DNA from: Streptomyces katrae
Lineage (GTDB): Bacteria > Actinomycetota > Actinomycetes > Streptomycetales > Streptomycetaceae
Reading direction: 5' to 3'
DNA: 64,000 nucleotides
NCBI RefSeq assembly: GCF_002028425.1
Contig: NZ_CP020042.1
Coordinates: 4,315,560 to 4,379,559, forward strand
The notes below the pieces were generated by a model. The model ran no database searches and had not been told where the DNA came from. It was given only the letters and a program-made list of their open reading frames with translations. How positions within the stretch are numbered: position 1 is the first letter of the stretch; the number at the start of each line of letters is the position of its first letter. Positions 25,266-34,181 of this stretch are shown piece by piece. A program made the position numbers and the translations under genes.

Positions 25266-26874
25266 TCCGGTAGGCGTAGCCCTGCTCCGCCAGGAAGCGC
25301 TGGCGGTGGGCGGCGAAGTCCTGGTCGATCGTGTCGCGCGCCACGACCGAGTAGAACCGCGCCTCGTGCCCGTCCGCCTTCGGCCGCAGCACCCGCCCCA
25401 GCCGCTGCGCCTCCTCCTGCCGGGACCCGAAGGTGCCCGACACCTGGATGGCGACCGTGGCCTCGGGCAGGTCGATGGAGAAGTTCGCGACCTTCGAGAC
25501 GACCAGCACGCTGATCTCGCCCTCGCGGAAGGCGTCGAAGAGCTTCTCGCGCTGCGCGTTGGAGGTCTCGCCCTTGATCACGGGCGCGTCCAGGTGCTCG
25601 CCGAGCTCGTCCAGCTGGTCGATGTACTGCCCGATCACCAGCGTCTGCTCGCCCCGGTGCTTGCGCACCAGCGCCTCGGTGACCTTCCGCTTCGTCGCGG
25701 TCGTCGCACAGAAGCGGTACTTCTCCTCCGTCTCGGCCGTCGCGTACGCCAGCCGCTCCGACTCGGTGAGGTTGACCCGGACCTCGACGCAGTCGGCGGG
25801 CGCGATGTAGCCCTGCGCCTCGATCTCCTTCCACGGCGCGTCGAACCGCTTCGGCCCGATCAGCGAGAACACGTCCGACTCCCGGCCGTCCTCGCGCACC
25901 AGCGTCGCCGTCAGCCCGAGCCGGCGGCGCGCCTGGAGGTCGGCGGTGAACTTGAAGACGGGCGCCGGCAGCAGGTGCACCTCGTCGTAGAGGATCAGCC
26001 CCCAGTCGCGGGAGTCGAACAGCTCCAGGTGCGGATAGACGCCCTTCCGCTTCGTGGTCAGGACCTGGTAGGTGGCGATCGTGACGGGCCGGATCTCCTT
26101 GCGCGTCCCCGAGTACTCGCCGATCTCCTCCTCCGTCAGCGAGGTCCGCTTCACCAGCTCGTGCTTCCACTGCCGCGCCGAGACCGTGTTCGTCACCAGG
26201 ATCAGCGTGGTCGCCTTGGCCTTCGCCATCGCCCCGGCCCCGACCAGGGTCTTGCCCGCGCCGCACGGCAGCACGACCACGCCCGACCCGCCGTGCCAGA
26301 ACCCCTCGACGGCCTGCGCCTGGTACGGCCGCAGCGCCCAGCCGTTCTCCTCCAGCTCGATCGGGTGCGCCTCGCCGTCCACGTACCCGGCGAGGTCCTC
26401 GGCCGGCCAGCCCAGCTTGAGCAGCGTCTGCTTGATCTGCCCGCGCTCCGACGGGTGCACCGCCACCGTGTCGGCGTCGATCCGGGCCCCGACCAGCGGG
26501 GTGATCCGCTTCGACCGCAGGATCTCCTCCAGCACCGGCCGGTCCGTGCTGGTCAGCACCAGCCCGTGCACGGGGTGCTTGGACAGGGTGAGCCGCCCGT
26601 AGCGGGCCATGGTCTCGGCCACGTCGACGAGCAGCGCGTGCGGGACGGGATAGCGGGAGAACTCGACGAGCGCGTCGACGACCTGCTCGGCGTCGTGCCC
26701 GGCGGCCCGCGCGTTCCACAGCCCCAGCGGCGTGATCCGGTACGTGTGGATGTGCTCGGGCGCCCGCTCCAGCTCGGCGAAGGGGGCGATGGCCCGGCGC
26801 GCGGCTCCGGCGAGCTCGTGATCGACCTCCAGGAGGAGGGTTTTGTCGCTCTGGACGATGAGAGGCCCGTTCAC
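25231..26874 (-). CDS. XPB/Rad25-type DNA repair helicase
   Basis: A 547-residue superfamily 2 3'-5' DNA helicase. Motif I is LPCGAGKT with K208, motif II the unusual DEVH (LYDEVHLLPA), motif III GLTATLVREDGR, which includes the RED motif of XPB, and motif VI QRLGRVLRP. The N-terminal 170 residues correspond to the damage-recognition part of bacterial XPB. GTG 26874 is preceded by GGAAAGGGA. Its last 35 bp overlap the convergent GT87-like gene. Role in bacterial repair or transcription is not settled; the helicase-associated WYL protein 0.8 kb upstream may act with it. Confidence 0.94.
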   Translation of the reverse strand: MNGPLIVQSDKTLLLEVDHELAGAARRAIAPFAELERAPEHIHTYRITPLGLWNARAAGHDAEQVVDALVEFSRYPVPHALLVDVAETMARYGRLTLSKHPVHGLVLTSTDRPVLEEILRSKRITPLVGARIDADTVAVHPSERGQIKQTLLKLGWPAEDLAGYVDGEAHPIELEENGWALRPYQAQAVEGFWHGGSGVVVLPCGAGKTLVGAGAMAKAKATTLILVTNTVSARQWKHELVKRTSLTEEEIGEYSGTRKEIRPVTIATYQVLTTKRKGVYPHLELFDSRDWGLILYDEVHLLPAPVFKFTADLQARRRLGLTATLVREDGRESDVFSLIGPKRFDAPWKEIEAQGYIAPADCVEVRVNLTESERLAYATAETEEKYRFCATTATKRKVTEALVRKHRGEQTLVIGQYIDQLDELGEHLDAPVIKGETSNAQREKLFDAFREGEISVLVVSKVANFSIDLPEATVAIQVSGTFGSRQEEAQRLGRVLRPKADGHEARFYSVVARDTIDQDFAAHRQRFLAEQGYAYRIMDADELLAGD

Positions 26875-27003
26875 GCCTGTCCCTTTCCGGCGGGGTGGCG
26901 GCCGCCCGGGCGCGGGCGGCCAAACCTCCAGTCTGCCGTATCCGGCCGGGGCCGTGAGCGCCTGGCCGCGCGGGGCGCGGCCCTTCGCCGGGGGGACGGC
27001 CGA

Positions 27004-27648
27004 CTACGCGCCCAGGTGGGGCAGCGGCCCCGACGGGTACGGGGTCTCCACCGGGAGCAGGGCGCGGGCCGCGTCGGTGTCGCCGGCGCGGAGCAGGCCG
27101 TGGATCTCGCGGACCAGCGGGGTGACGTCGCGGATGGCCACCGTCCACTCGTCGGCGTAGGCCCGCGACGCCGGGCCCGACAGGCCCAGTTGGAGGGACC
27201 GGTGGGGCAGCGGGTTCAGGTGCGGGTCGCGCTCGGGGTCCCACTGGACGCGGACCGGGGAGCGGGACAGGGTCTTCTTCCAGGCCGCGCGGTCGGTGTG
27301 CACGCGCGGCGCGTAGTGCGACAGGCAGGCCTGCGCCAGGGCGCCGTCGAAGCCCGCACGGCTGATCTCCACGGCCAGCACGGTCTCCTGGCCCTCCTTC
27401 GTGGCCCAGCCGCAGCGGTACATCATCCACAGGAACGACGGCTTGATCCACGTCATCCGCTCCCGCTTCCAGGCGGGCGGGAAGCGGCCGTCGCGGGCCG
27501 CCGGCAGGCCCAGGGCGGGGGAGTACGCCTGGTACACGGTCACGGTGGAGGCGGTGTGGACGGCGCGGATCTGGCGGACGGGGGTCTGGCTGACGGCGGC
27601 CTGGCTGGCGGCGGTCTGGCGGATAGGGGTCTGGCCGGTTTCCTGCAT
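27004..27648 (-). CDS. DUF4291 protein
   Basis: A 214-residue protein. RQIRAVHTASTVTVYQAYSP, RMTWIKPSFLWMMYRCGW and the later QWDPERDPHLNPLPHRSLQL are DUF4291 signatures; the family is widespread in bacteria and fungi without known activity. The first 25 residues are a degenerate TPIRQTAASQAAVSQTPVRQ repeat, encoded by an imperfect GGCGG-rich duplication. It lies between two helicase-related genes on the same strand but with gaps of 60 and 129 bp. Confidence 0.88.
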   Translation of the reverse strand: MQETGQTPIRQTAASQAAVSQTPVRQIRAVHTASTVTVYQAYSPALGLPAARDGRFPPAWKRERMTWIKPSFLWMMYRCGWATKEGQETVLAVEISRAGFDGALAQACLSHYAPRVHTDRAAWKKTLSRSPVRVQWDPERDPHLNPLPHRSLQLGLSGPASRAYADEWTVAIRDVTPLVREIHGLLRAGDTDAARALLPVETPYPSGPLPHLGA

Positions 27649-27708
27649 GCGGCCAGGGTGCGGCGCACGCACCCCTTCCCGCCAGGGGTTTTCCCTCCGC
27701 GAGCCGTC

Positions 27709-30243
27709 CTAGACCTGGTCCTCCGCCAGCTCCGCCACCCCCGTGATCCGGTGCAGGGCGTACGTGCGCACCTCGTCCGCCGTGTGGTCGTAGCCGGTGA
27801 CGAAGCCGCCCTCCACCCGCACCGGGGCGATGACCCGCTGGCTGGCCGCGCCCTCCGCGTTGACGTACCCGATCCACACCGCCGACCCGGTCAGCGCCGC
27901 CGCCTGCACCGTCGCCAGGGTCTCCGCCGCGCTGGTGCGCGGCAGCTCGCCCGGCCCCGGGGCGGCCGACGGCCCGGCCGGCTCCTTGCGGACCGCCGTG
28001 GCCGCCAGGTCGCCCGCGCGGATCGCCCGTACCGCCGCGCCCAGCAGCGTCGGGTCCGGAACCGGCGGCCCGTCCGGGACCGGCACCGGGGCCGTGCGCT
28101 CCGGGGTGCGGTACGCGGCCGCCCGCGCCACCAGCACGTCCCCCGTAAGGGACTCCGCCGCCGGGGCGTAGCCCATCGCCCGCAGCCCGTCGAGCAGCGC
28201 GCCCGGCTCCGCCTGCGCCGCCAGCACCGTCGGCGCGAGCCGGCGCAGCCCCAGGCCCGCCGAGCGCTTGTCGGCCAGGATCTCGCCCAGCATGGCGTCG
28301 TCGTCGCAGCGCACGTACGAGGAGGCCGCGCCGACCCGCAGGTGCCCGTGCCGCCGCGCCACGTCGTCGATCAGGTACGCCAGCGGCTGCGGTACCGGGG
28401 TGCGGCTGTGCTCGGCGAGGAAGGCGTGCAGGTCGGAGGCGGTCTGCCCGGAGTCCAGGGCCCGGCGCACCGAACCCGGAGTGAACCGGTACACCGTCGC
28501 CCCGCCCTTGGACTCCACGTCCGCCAGCACCGCCAGCACGTCGCCCAGCGGCCGGCGCAGCGGTCCCGGCGCCACCGCCGTCAGGTCGGCCTGGAGCAGC
28601 ACGTGGTCCACCGGCTCCGGCAGCAGTGGCGCCAGCTGCGGCGCCGGGTCGCGGCCCTCCAGCAGGGCCCGGCCGAACGCGCTGAGCGCGCCCCGGCCGG
28701 TGACGCCCAGTACCTCGGCGTCGTGCAGGGTCCAGTGCGCGAGCCGGGCCCGCAGGCCGCTCGTCCCGCGCTCCGGGCGCTCCCACGCGAGCCGTTCCAG
28801 CAGTGCGTCCGGGTCGGGCGAGCCGCCCTCGGGCAGGGCGGCGAGGAGTTCCAGGACCCGGCGGCGCACCTCGGGCGCGGGCGAACGGTCCAGGTCGGGG
28901 CCGAGCACCGACAGGGTGCGGCCCTTGGCGTCCTGCTCGCCGACCAGCCCGGGGGTGCGGGTGGCGGCCAGCCAGGCCGAGGCCAGCGCCGACCAGCGTT
29001 CGGCGGGCGGCAGGGCGCACCAGTCGTCGAAGGCGGGGGTGGGCGCGTACCGCTCGTCGGCCTCGCCGTCACTGGCCAGCAGCCCGGCCGCGTAGGCGAG
29101 TTCGATCCAGAACGCGGCCGCCTGCTCGGTGGTGTCCAGGGTCGACGCCGCCCGCTTCAGGTCGCGCACGGCCAGCCCGCCGGCCCGCAGCACCAGCGGA
29201 GAGGTGTGCTCCCAGGACTTCACCAGCTCCTCGACGGTGCCCAGCGCGGCCAGCGCCTGCCCGGCGGCGTTCGCGTCCACAAGCTGTGGACGGTGCTCGC
29301 GGTGCGCGCCGACCGGCGGCGCGACCGGCGCCGTCGCCCGGTGCGCGAGCCCGCCCCGCAGGTGCAGCGCCACCTCGCGCGGCAGCACGACCGTCCGCGG
29401 CGAGGCCGGCAGCAGCAGCCCCCGGTCCCGCAGCCAGCGCACGGGCGGCGCCGGGTTCGGCGTCACCTCCCCGTACGGCGGCCCCCACACGAGCCGCCCC
29501 AGCACCTGGTGCGCCTCCGCCGGGGCCTGGTCCAGCAGCGCCGACATCCGCTCCGGGTCGGTGAACAGCCCGGTCAGGGCCGCCACCGCCGAAACCGGGT
29601 CGTGGGTCGGGGGCAGCCCGGCGGCCGCCACGATCTCCTGGACCCGGGTGGGCGACATCCCCGCCGTGGCCTCGGCGACGGTCGGCCCGAGGCCGGTCGG
29701 GGAGGGCCGCTGCGGCGAGGGGGCGAGCAGTTCCCGGGCGGTGCGGACCAGGCGCAGCCGGTCGTCGTCGCCCCACACCAGGGCCTGGTCCCGCAGGGTC
29801 GCCAGGGCCCGGGGGAGGGCGTCGCGGGCCGCACCGTCCTTGGCGTCCTCGCCGCCGGAACCGGTGAGCAGCTCCTCCAGCACCGGGTACGGGCACGGGT
29901 CGGGGGCCACGGCCAGGGCCTCGGCCGTCTGGAGCGCGAACCGGTCGAGGCGGTCCAGCGCCCGCACGACCGAGGCCCGGGTGCCGGCGCGGGTGGCCAG
30001 CTGCGTGACGTCGCCGGGGACCGGGTTCAGCAGGTCGGGACGGGCGTGCAGCAGCGCGGCGAGCGCCGCGTCGTCCCGGCCGCGGAGCGCCTCGGCGAGG
30101 GAGCGGGGAGGGGTGGGGGTGGCGGCGGTGCCGGTGGTGGCGGTGGCGGTGGCGGCGTCGACGGGCGGAGGTTCCGGCGTGGCGTGGGCGGTGCCCCGCT
30201 GCGCGTTCGTCGCGGCGCTTCCCTGCGGACTTCCCTCGGGCAC
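27709..30243 (-). CDS. Helicase-associated domain protein with C-terminal WYL-like region
   Basis: An 844-residue protein without Walker motifs. After a low-complexity Ala/Thr/Pro start it has helical repeats like those of the XPB/Ssl2 N-terminal (Helicase_C_3) family, with HVLLQADLTAVAPGPL and TVYRFTPGSVRRAL as the recognisable block. The last 90 residues (VWIGYVNAEGAASQRVIAPV to RTYALHRITGV) look like a WYL sensor fold. WYL domains bind nucleic acid or nucleotides and regulate. GTG 30243 has AGGAGG nearby. Probably a partner or regulator linked to the XPB helicase; no enzyme activity is apparent. Confidence 0.85.
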   Translation of the reverse strand: MPEGSPQGSAATNAQRGTAHATPEPPPVDAATATATTGTAATPTPPRSLAEALRGRDDAALAALLHARPDLLNPVPGDVTQLATRAGTRASVVRALDRLDRFALQTAEALAVAPDPCPYPVLEELLTGSGGEDAKDGAARDALPRALATLRDQALVWGDDDRLRLVRTARELLAPSPQRPSPTGLGPTVAEATAGMSPTRVQEIVAAAGLPPTHDPVSAVAALTGLFTDPERMSALLDQAPAEAHQVLGRLVWGPPYGEVTPNPAPPVRWLRDRGLLLPASPRTVVLPREVALHLRGGLAHRATAPVAPPVGAHREHRPQLVDANAAGQALAALGTVEELVKSWEHTSPLVLRAGGLAVRDLKRAASTLDTTEQAAAFWIELAYAAGLLASDGEADERYAPTPAFDDWCALPPAERWSALASAWLAATRTPGLVGEQDAKGRTLSVLGPDLDRSPAPEVRRRVLELLAALPEGGSPDPDALLERLAWERPERGTSGLRARLAHWTLHDAEVLGVTGRGALSAFGRALLEGRDPAPQLAPLLPEPVDHVLLQADLTAVAPGPLRRPLGDVLAVLADVESKGGATVYRFTPGSVRRALDSGQTASDLHAFLAEHSRTPVPQPLAYLIDDVARRHGHLRVGAASSYVRCDDDAMLGEILADKRSAGLGLRRLAPTVLAAQAEPGALLDGLRAMGYAPAAESLTGDVLVARAAAYRTPERTAPVPVPDGPPVPDPTLLGAAVRAIRAGDLAATAVRKEPAGPSAAPGPGELPRTSAAETLATVQAAALTGSAVWIGYVNAEGAASQRVIAPVRVEGGFVTGYDHTADEVRTYALHRITGVAELAEDQV

Positions 30244-30353
30244 GGTGCTCGCCTCCTGGTCACGTCGGCCGGTCGTCGGCCGGTCCCCATCCGGCCAACG
30301 GTATCCGTTGCGCCGACGGCCGCTCCACGCCCGCACGCGCTACCTTCTGGGGC

Positions 30354-31376
30354 GTGGGGATCGAGAGCGACCATCTGGTCTACGAATACCTGAGCCGCGT
30401 CGGGGACTTGGCGCAGCAGCGGCAGCTGTCGTCGGGGGACCGGATGCGGCTCGTGTCGGGGCTGCGCGACGAGATCGACCGGCGGCGGGCCCGCTTCGAG
30501 CCGGAGACGCCGGAGGCGGTCCGCGCCGTCCTGGAACGGCTCGGCACGCCGGAGGAGGTCCTGGACGCGGCGGCCCGCCGGACGGCGGCCGCCGCCGATC
30601 CCCTCCCCCCTGCCGCCGTCGCACCGGTCTCGGTCCCGCAGCAGCGCGGAAACCGCCGCTGGCCGTCCCCGAAGCGGCCGGACGTCCCTGGGCCTGCTTC
30701 CCCTGCCCCTCCTCTCCCCTCCGAGGGGCGGAACGTGCCGCCGCACCTGGCGGGGCTGGACGAGCTCGGCGGTCCGTCCTCCGACCACGGCGAACCCGAC
30801 TGGTGGCGGCTGCCGGCCGCCGGGCGCGGACCGCAGGTCGAGGGGTTCGCGGGCGGCATCGAGATCCCCGAGCTGCTGGGACGGGCCGAGGACGCCCCCG
30901 GGCCCGACGCCGCCCCGCCGGACCCGCCCGATGGCCCCGGCGGCCTGCTGGCCTACCTCCGCCGGCGCCGGAAGCGGGGTGAGGACGCGCAGCCGCCGGC
31001 CGCGGAAGGCGCCGACTCCGCCAAGGCGGCCAAGGTGCCGCGCCCGCGCCCGCACGGCTTCCTCCTGCTGGCGGCGACGCTGCTGGCCGCGGGGGCGCTG
31101 ACGGGGTACTGGCCGCTGCTCGGCGCGGGCGCGCTGGTGGCGTACGTGTCCCGGGTGCTCGGTCCACGGGAGCGCAAGTGGGTGATCCTGGGCGTGCCCG
31201 CCGGGGTGTTCACCGCGGCGGTGCTGTGGCTGTGGGGCCGCACCACGGGCCGGTGGGGCGACCCCCTGCCGGAGGCGCAGCTGGGCCCGGTCTTCCAGTC
31301 GATGTGGCCCACCCTGGCCCGCACCGCGAGCGCCACCCTGGCGGCCTACCTCACCTGGCGCAGCCGCCGGAGGTAG
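30354..31376 (+). CDS. HAAS-domain membrane protein
   Basis: A 340-residue protein. Residues 1-70 form a HAAS-type helical signalling domain (YLSRVGDLAQQ, LRDEIDRRR, VLERLGTPEEVL). A long disordered Pro-rich middle follows, and the last 110 residues hold about four hydrophobic helices (FLLLAATLLAAGALTGYWPL and later). The family often controls membrane or cell-surface processes with PadR regulators, none of which are here. TACCTT (30341-30346) lies seven bases before GTG 30354, a leaderless pattern. Confidence 0.78.
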   Translation: MGIESDHLVYEYLSRVGDLAQQRQLSSGDRMRLVSGLRDEIDRRRARFEPETPEAVRAVLERLGTPEEVLDAAARRTAAAADPLPPAAVAPVSVPQQRGNRRWPSPKRPDVPGPASPAPPLPSEGRNVPPHLAGLDELGGPSSDHGEPDWWRLPAAGRGPQVEGFAGGIEIPELLGRAEDAPGPDAAPPDPPDGPGGLLAYLRRRRKRGEDAQPPAAEGADSAKAAKVPRPRPHGFLLLAATLLAAGALTGYWPLLGAGALVAYVSRVLGPRERKWVILGVPAGVFTAAVLWLWGRTTGRWGDPLPEAQLGPVFQSMWPTLARTASATLAAYLTWRSRRR

Positions 31377-31394
31377 GGGTGGGCGGGGCGGGTT

Positions 31395-31445
31395 CGGGGG
31401 AGGGCGGGGTCTGAGACCGCCCGGCTCAGACCCCGCCCTCCCCCG
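31395..31445. terminator. Long hairpin terminator after the HAAS gene
   Basis: A perfect 21-bp stem (31395-31415 with 31425-31445) with a nine-base loop, 18 bp after the stop codon. The remaining sequence to 31712 holds no gene but contains a palindrome. Confidence 0.85.
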
Positions 31446-31646
31446 ACCCCGACCCCGCCCCGGCCGGTCGTGGCCGTCCCGCGTGGGTCCCGGGTGCCGT
31501 CCGTTCCGCCCGGCCCTTCGTTACCCGCCGGCGGGACGGCTACGGCCCCGCAGCCACCAGATGGCGGGCTTGCGCCATTCGCTCACTTTCCCGTGGGGAC
31601 GGTTTGGCTCAAAAATGGGGCAAGAGCTGACATTCCGCCAAATAAC

Positions 31647-31659
31647 CTTATCTGATAAG
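31647..31659. promoter_or_regulatory. Palindrome CTTATC-T-GATAAG before the HAD gene
   Basis: A perfect AT-rich 13-bp palindrome, 42 bp before the -10 box of the HAD gene. It sits in the only clearly AT-rich patch of this region. Probably an activator or repressor site; the protein is unknown. Confidence 0.45.
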
Positions 31660-31712
31660 CCAACCTCCGCTTACGCTCCCGCAGGCCGCTGGAGTCTCGG
31701 CACAATGGCGCT

Positions 31713-32348
31713 ATGACCTCCCACATCCCCCCACAGCTGACGGTCGGATTCGACCTCGACATGACGCTCATCGACTCCCGCCCCGGCATCCGGGCCGCCT
31801 GGCAGGCGCTCGCCGCGAGGACCGGGGCGTTCATCGACGCCGACCTGGCCATCACCCGTCTCGGCCCCCCGCTGGAGGAGGAGCTCGCCTACTGGTTCCC
31901 CGAGGAGCAGATCCCTGCGATGCGGGACCTCTACCGGGAGATGTACCCCGACCACGCCATCGAGCCGACGCCCGCGATGGTCGGGGCCCGTGAGGCCGTC
32001 AAGGCCGTTCAGGCGCTCGGCGGGCGGGCGATCGTGGTCACGGCGAAGAACGAGCCCAACGCCCGCCAGCACCTCGAACACCTCGGGATAGAGGCCGACG
32101 CCGTCATCGGCTGGCTCTGGGCCGAGGGCAAGGCCAAGGCGCTGCGCGAGTACGGCGCGCAGGTGTACGTCGGCGACCACATCGGCGACGTGCGCGGCGC
32201 CCGGACGGCCGGGGCCCTGTCGGTGGCGGTGGCGACGGGGCCGTGCGCGGCGGAGGAACTGCGCGAGGCCGGTGCCGACGTGGTGCTGGACGACCTCACC
32301 GCGCTGCCGCAGTGGCTGGAGGAGTTCGCCCGCACCCTCGCGGCCTGA
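31713..32348 (+). CDS. HAD-superfamily phosphatase (phosphoglycolate phosphatase-like)
   Basis: A 211-residue HAD hydrolase. Motif I is GFDLDMTLID with nucleophile D14 and acid D16; motif II is IVVTAKN; motif III Lys and motif IV are in EGKAKALREYG and YVGDHIGDVRGA. A helical cap follows motif I. Phosphoglycolate phosphatase is the nearest named relative, but small HAD enzymes vary in substrate. CACAAT (31701-31706), six bases before ATG 31713, suggests a leaderless message. Confidence 0.9.
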   Translation: MTSHIPPQLTVGFDLDMTLIDSRPGIRAAWQALAARTGAFIDADLAITRLGPPLEEELAYWFPEEQIPAMRDLYREMYPDHAIEPTPAMVGAREAVKAVQALGGRAIVVTAKNEPNARQHLEHLGIEADAVIGWLWAEGKAKALREYGAQVYVGDHIGDVRGARTAGALSVAVATGPCAAEELREAGADVVLDDLTALPQWLEEFARTLAA

Positions 32349-32396
32349 ACCCGGCCGCAGTACGAGGCGTAAGGGGCGTAAGGGGCATAAGGCGCG

Positions 32397-32651
32397 TCAG
32401 GCGGCCTGGGATGCCCGGGCCGCCCGGCGCTGGGCCGCCGCCGAGCGGAGGACACCGGCGGCGGAGATCGCGAAGCCGACGCCCATGAGCATGCACACCG
32501 CCCACGCGTACGACGGGAACGGGTCGGTGCCCAGGAACAGCGGGGCGATCGTCACGAGGGTCGCCACGGCGCCCACGATGAACACGATGCCGCCCGCCTT
32601 GACCAGTCCGTCGCCGGGCCGTGCTTCGTCGGGGTGAGGAGTAACAGTCAC
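32397..32651 (-). CDS. Small two-helix membrane protein
   Basis: An 84-residue protein with two hydrophobic helices (about residues 18-41 and 47-68) and a basic alanine-rich tail (RSAAAQRRAARASQAA). No family recognised. GTG 32651 begins VTVTPHPDEA. The same frame continues to 33158 across the cold-shock gene on the other strand, which is an artefact. Confidence 0.7.
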   Translation of the reverse strand: MTVTPHPDEARPGDGLVKAGGIVFIVGAVATLVTIAPLFLGTDPFPSYAWAVCMLMGVGFAISAAGVLRSAAAQRRAARASQAA

Positions 32652-32828
32652 CCCACCAGGGTAGTTCCCTGGCCGAAGTGATCGAGCGGGAAGGACCGGG
32701 GAACGTCTTGCCACCCGTTTCAGGACCATTAGCCTGGAGGAGGCGGGTCGATGGACCCGCTGTACTGCTATCCGGAGCCGTTCACCTCGGCAAACCGGAC
32801 CCGACGAGCACAAGGACAGAGGACGGAC

Positions 32829-33212
32829 GTGCCTACCGGCAAGGTCAAGTGGTTCAACAGCGAGAAGGGCTTCGGCTTTCTCTCCCGAGACGACGGCGGA
32901 GACGTCTTCGTGCACTCGTCGGTGCTCCCCGATGGGGTCGACGCGCTCAAGCCCGGGCAGCGCGTGGAGTTCGGCGTCGTCGCGGGACAGCGCGGTGACC
33001 AGGCGCTCTCGGTAGTCGTGCTGGAGCCGACGCCGTCCGTGGCGGCCGCGCAGCGGCGCAAGCCCGACGAGCTCGCCTCGATCGTGCAGGACCTGACGAC
33101 CCTGCTGGAGAACATCACCCCGATGCTCGAGCGCGGCCGCTACCCCGACAAGGTGCACGGCGCGAAGATCGCCGGCCTGCTGCGTGCGGTGGCCGACCAG
33201 CTCGACGTCTGA
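32829..33212 (+). CDS. Cold-shock domain protein with C-terminal extension
   Basis: A 127-residue protein. Residues 1-67 are a cold-shock domain ([24 protein letters not shown]), and about 60 further residues form a helical extension ([20 protein letters not shown]) absent from CspA-size proteins. The extension may allow dimerisation. The reading frame is open to 32751, but GTG 32829 begins the conserved TGKVKWF start, with AGAGGA before it. It is divergent from the small membrane protein gene and convergent with mqnD. Confidence 0.93.
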   Translation: MPTGKVKWFNSEKGFGFLSRDDGGDVFVHSSVLPDGVDALKPGQRVEFGVVAGQRGDQALSVVVLEPTPSVAAAQRRKPDELASIVQDLTTLLENITPMLERGRYPDKVHGAKIAGLLRAVADQLDV

Positions 33213-33239
33213 TCATCTGATCGTTCCCTCGCGCGCACA

Positions 33240-33278
33240 CCGGTGCCCCGCCGCCTCGCAAGAGCGGCGGGGCACCGG
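33240..33278. terminator. Bidirectional terminator between the cold-shock gene and mqnD
   Basis: A perfect 15-bp stem (33240-33254 with 33264-33278) with a nine-base loop between the two convergent genes. Confidence 0.88.
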
Positions 33279-33305
33279 CGCGTGCGGCCCTGCGTGCGGG
33301 AGCGG

Positions 33306-34181
33306 CTACGGGAAGCTCAGCGCGTCCGGCCCGATGGCCGGAACCAGGCCTTCGGCCGCGGCCCTGGTCAGCAGCCCGCGCACGGCCGCGTAGCCCGCGT
33401 CGCCCAGGTCGGCCGTGAACTCGTTGACGTACAGCCCGATGTGCTGGTCGGCGACCTTCGGGTCCAGCTCCTGCGCATGCGCCCGTACGTAGGGCCGGGA
33501 GGCCTCGGGGTCCTCCCACGCCATCCGCACCGACGTGCGGGCCGCCTCGGCCAGCGCGCGCAGGGTGTCCGCGCCGAGGGAGCGCTTGGCGATGATCGCG
33601 CCGAGCGGGATGGGCAGGCCGGTGGTGGACTCCCAGTGCTCGCCCATGTCGGCCAGACAGTGCAGCCCGTACTCCTGATAGGTGAACCGGGCCTCGTGGA
33701 TGACCAGCCCGGCGTCGACCCGGCCGTCGCGCACCGCCGGCATGATCTCGTGGAAGGGGAGGACGACGACCTCGCCGACCCCGGCGGGGAGCACGTCCGC
33801 CGCCCACAGCCGGAACAGCAGGTAGGCGGTGGAGCGCTCGCTCGGCACCGCGACCGTCTTCCCCGTCAGGTCCAGCCCCGGCTCGCGGGTCAGCACCAGC
33901 GGGCCGCAGCCGCGCCCCAGCGCGCCGCCGCAGGGCAGCAGCGCGTACTCCTCCAGCACCCACGGCAGCACCGCGTACGACACCTTCAGCACGTCCAGCT
34001 CGCCGCGCTCGGCCATGCCGTTGGTGACGTCGATGTCGGCGAAGGTCACGTCGAGGGCGGGTGCCCCCGGGACGCGGCCGTGCGCCCAGGCGTCGAAGAC
34101 GAAGGTGTCGTTCGGGCAGGGCGAGTAGGCGATGTCCAGGGTGCTCAGGGGGGTGGGAGGGTGGTCAGCGGTCGCGGTCAT
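33306..34181 (-). CDS. mqnD: 1,4-dihydroxy-6-naphthoate synthase (futalosine pathway)
   Basis: MqnD converts cyclic dehypoxanthinyl futalosine to 1,4-dihydroxy-6-naphthoate, a menaquinone precursor. The 291-residue periplasmic-binding-protein fold shows the family start LDIAYSPCPNDTFVFDAWAH, then DIDVTNGMAERG, PSERSTAYLLFRLW and IHEARFTYQEYGL. It starts at ATG 34181, overlapping the end of mqnB by 17 bp. The operon order is MFS, lipoprotein, mqnB, mqnD. The other pathway genes (mqnA, mqnC, mqnE) are elsewhere. Confidence 0.95.
   Translation of the reverse strand: MTATADHPPTPLSTLDIAYSPCPNDTFVFDAWAHGRVPGAPALDVTFADIDVTNGMAERGELDVLKVSYAVLPWVLEEYALLPCGGALGRGCGPLVLTREPGLDLTGKTVAVPSERSTAYLLFRLWAADVLPAGVGEVVVLPFHEIMPAVRDGRVDAGLVIHEARFTYQEYGLHCLADMGEHWESTTGLPIPLGAIIAKRSLGADTLRALAEAARTSVRMAWEDPEASRPYVRAHAQELDPKVADQHIGLYVNEFTADLGDAGYAAVRGLLTRAAAEGLVPAIGPDALSFP

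Noticed and set aside
24578..30393. Very long open frames opposite or across the helicase genes, of 1,480 and 1,695 codons
   Set aside because: They have arginine/proline/glycine-rich shadow composition, and each crosses several well-recognised genes in other frames. High GC makes such stop-free frames common.
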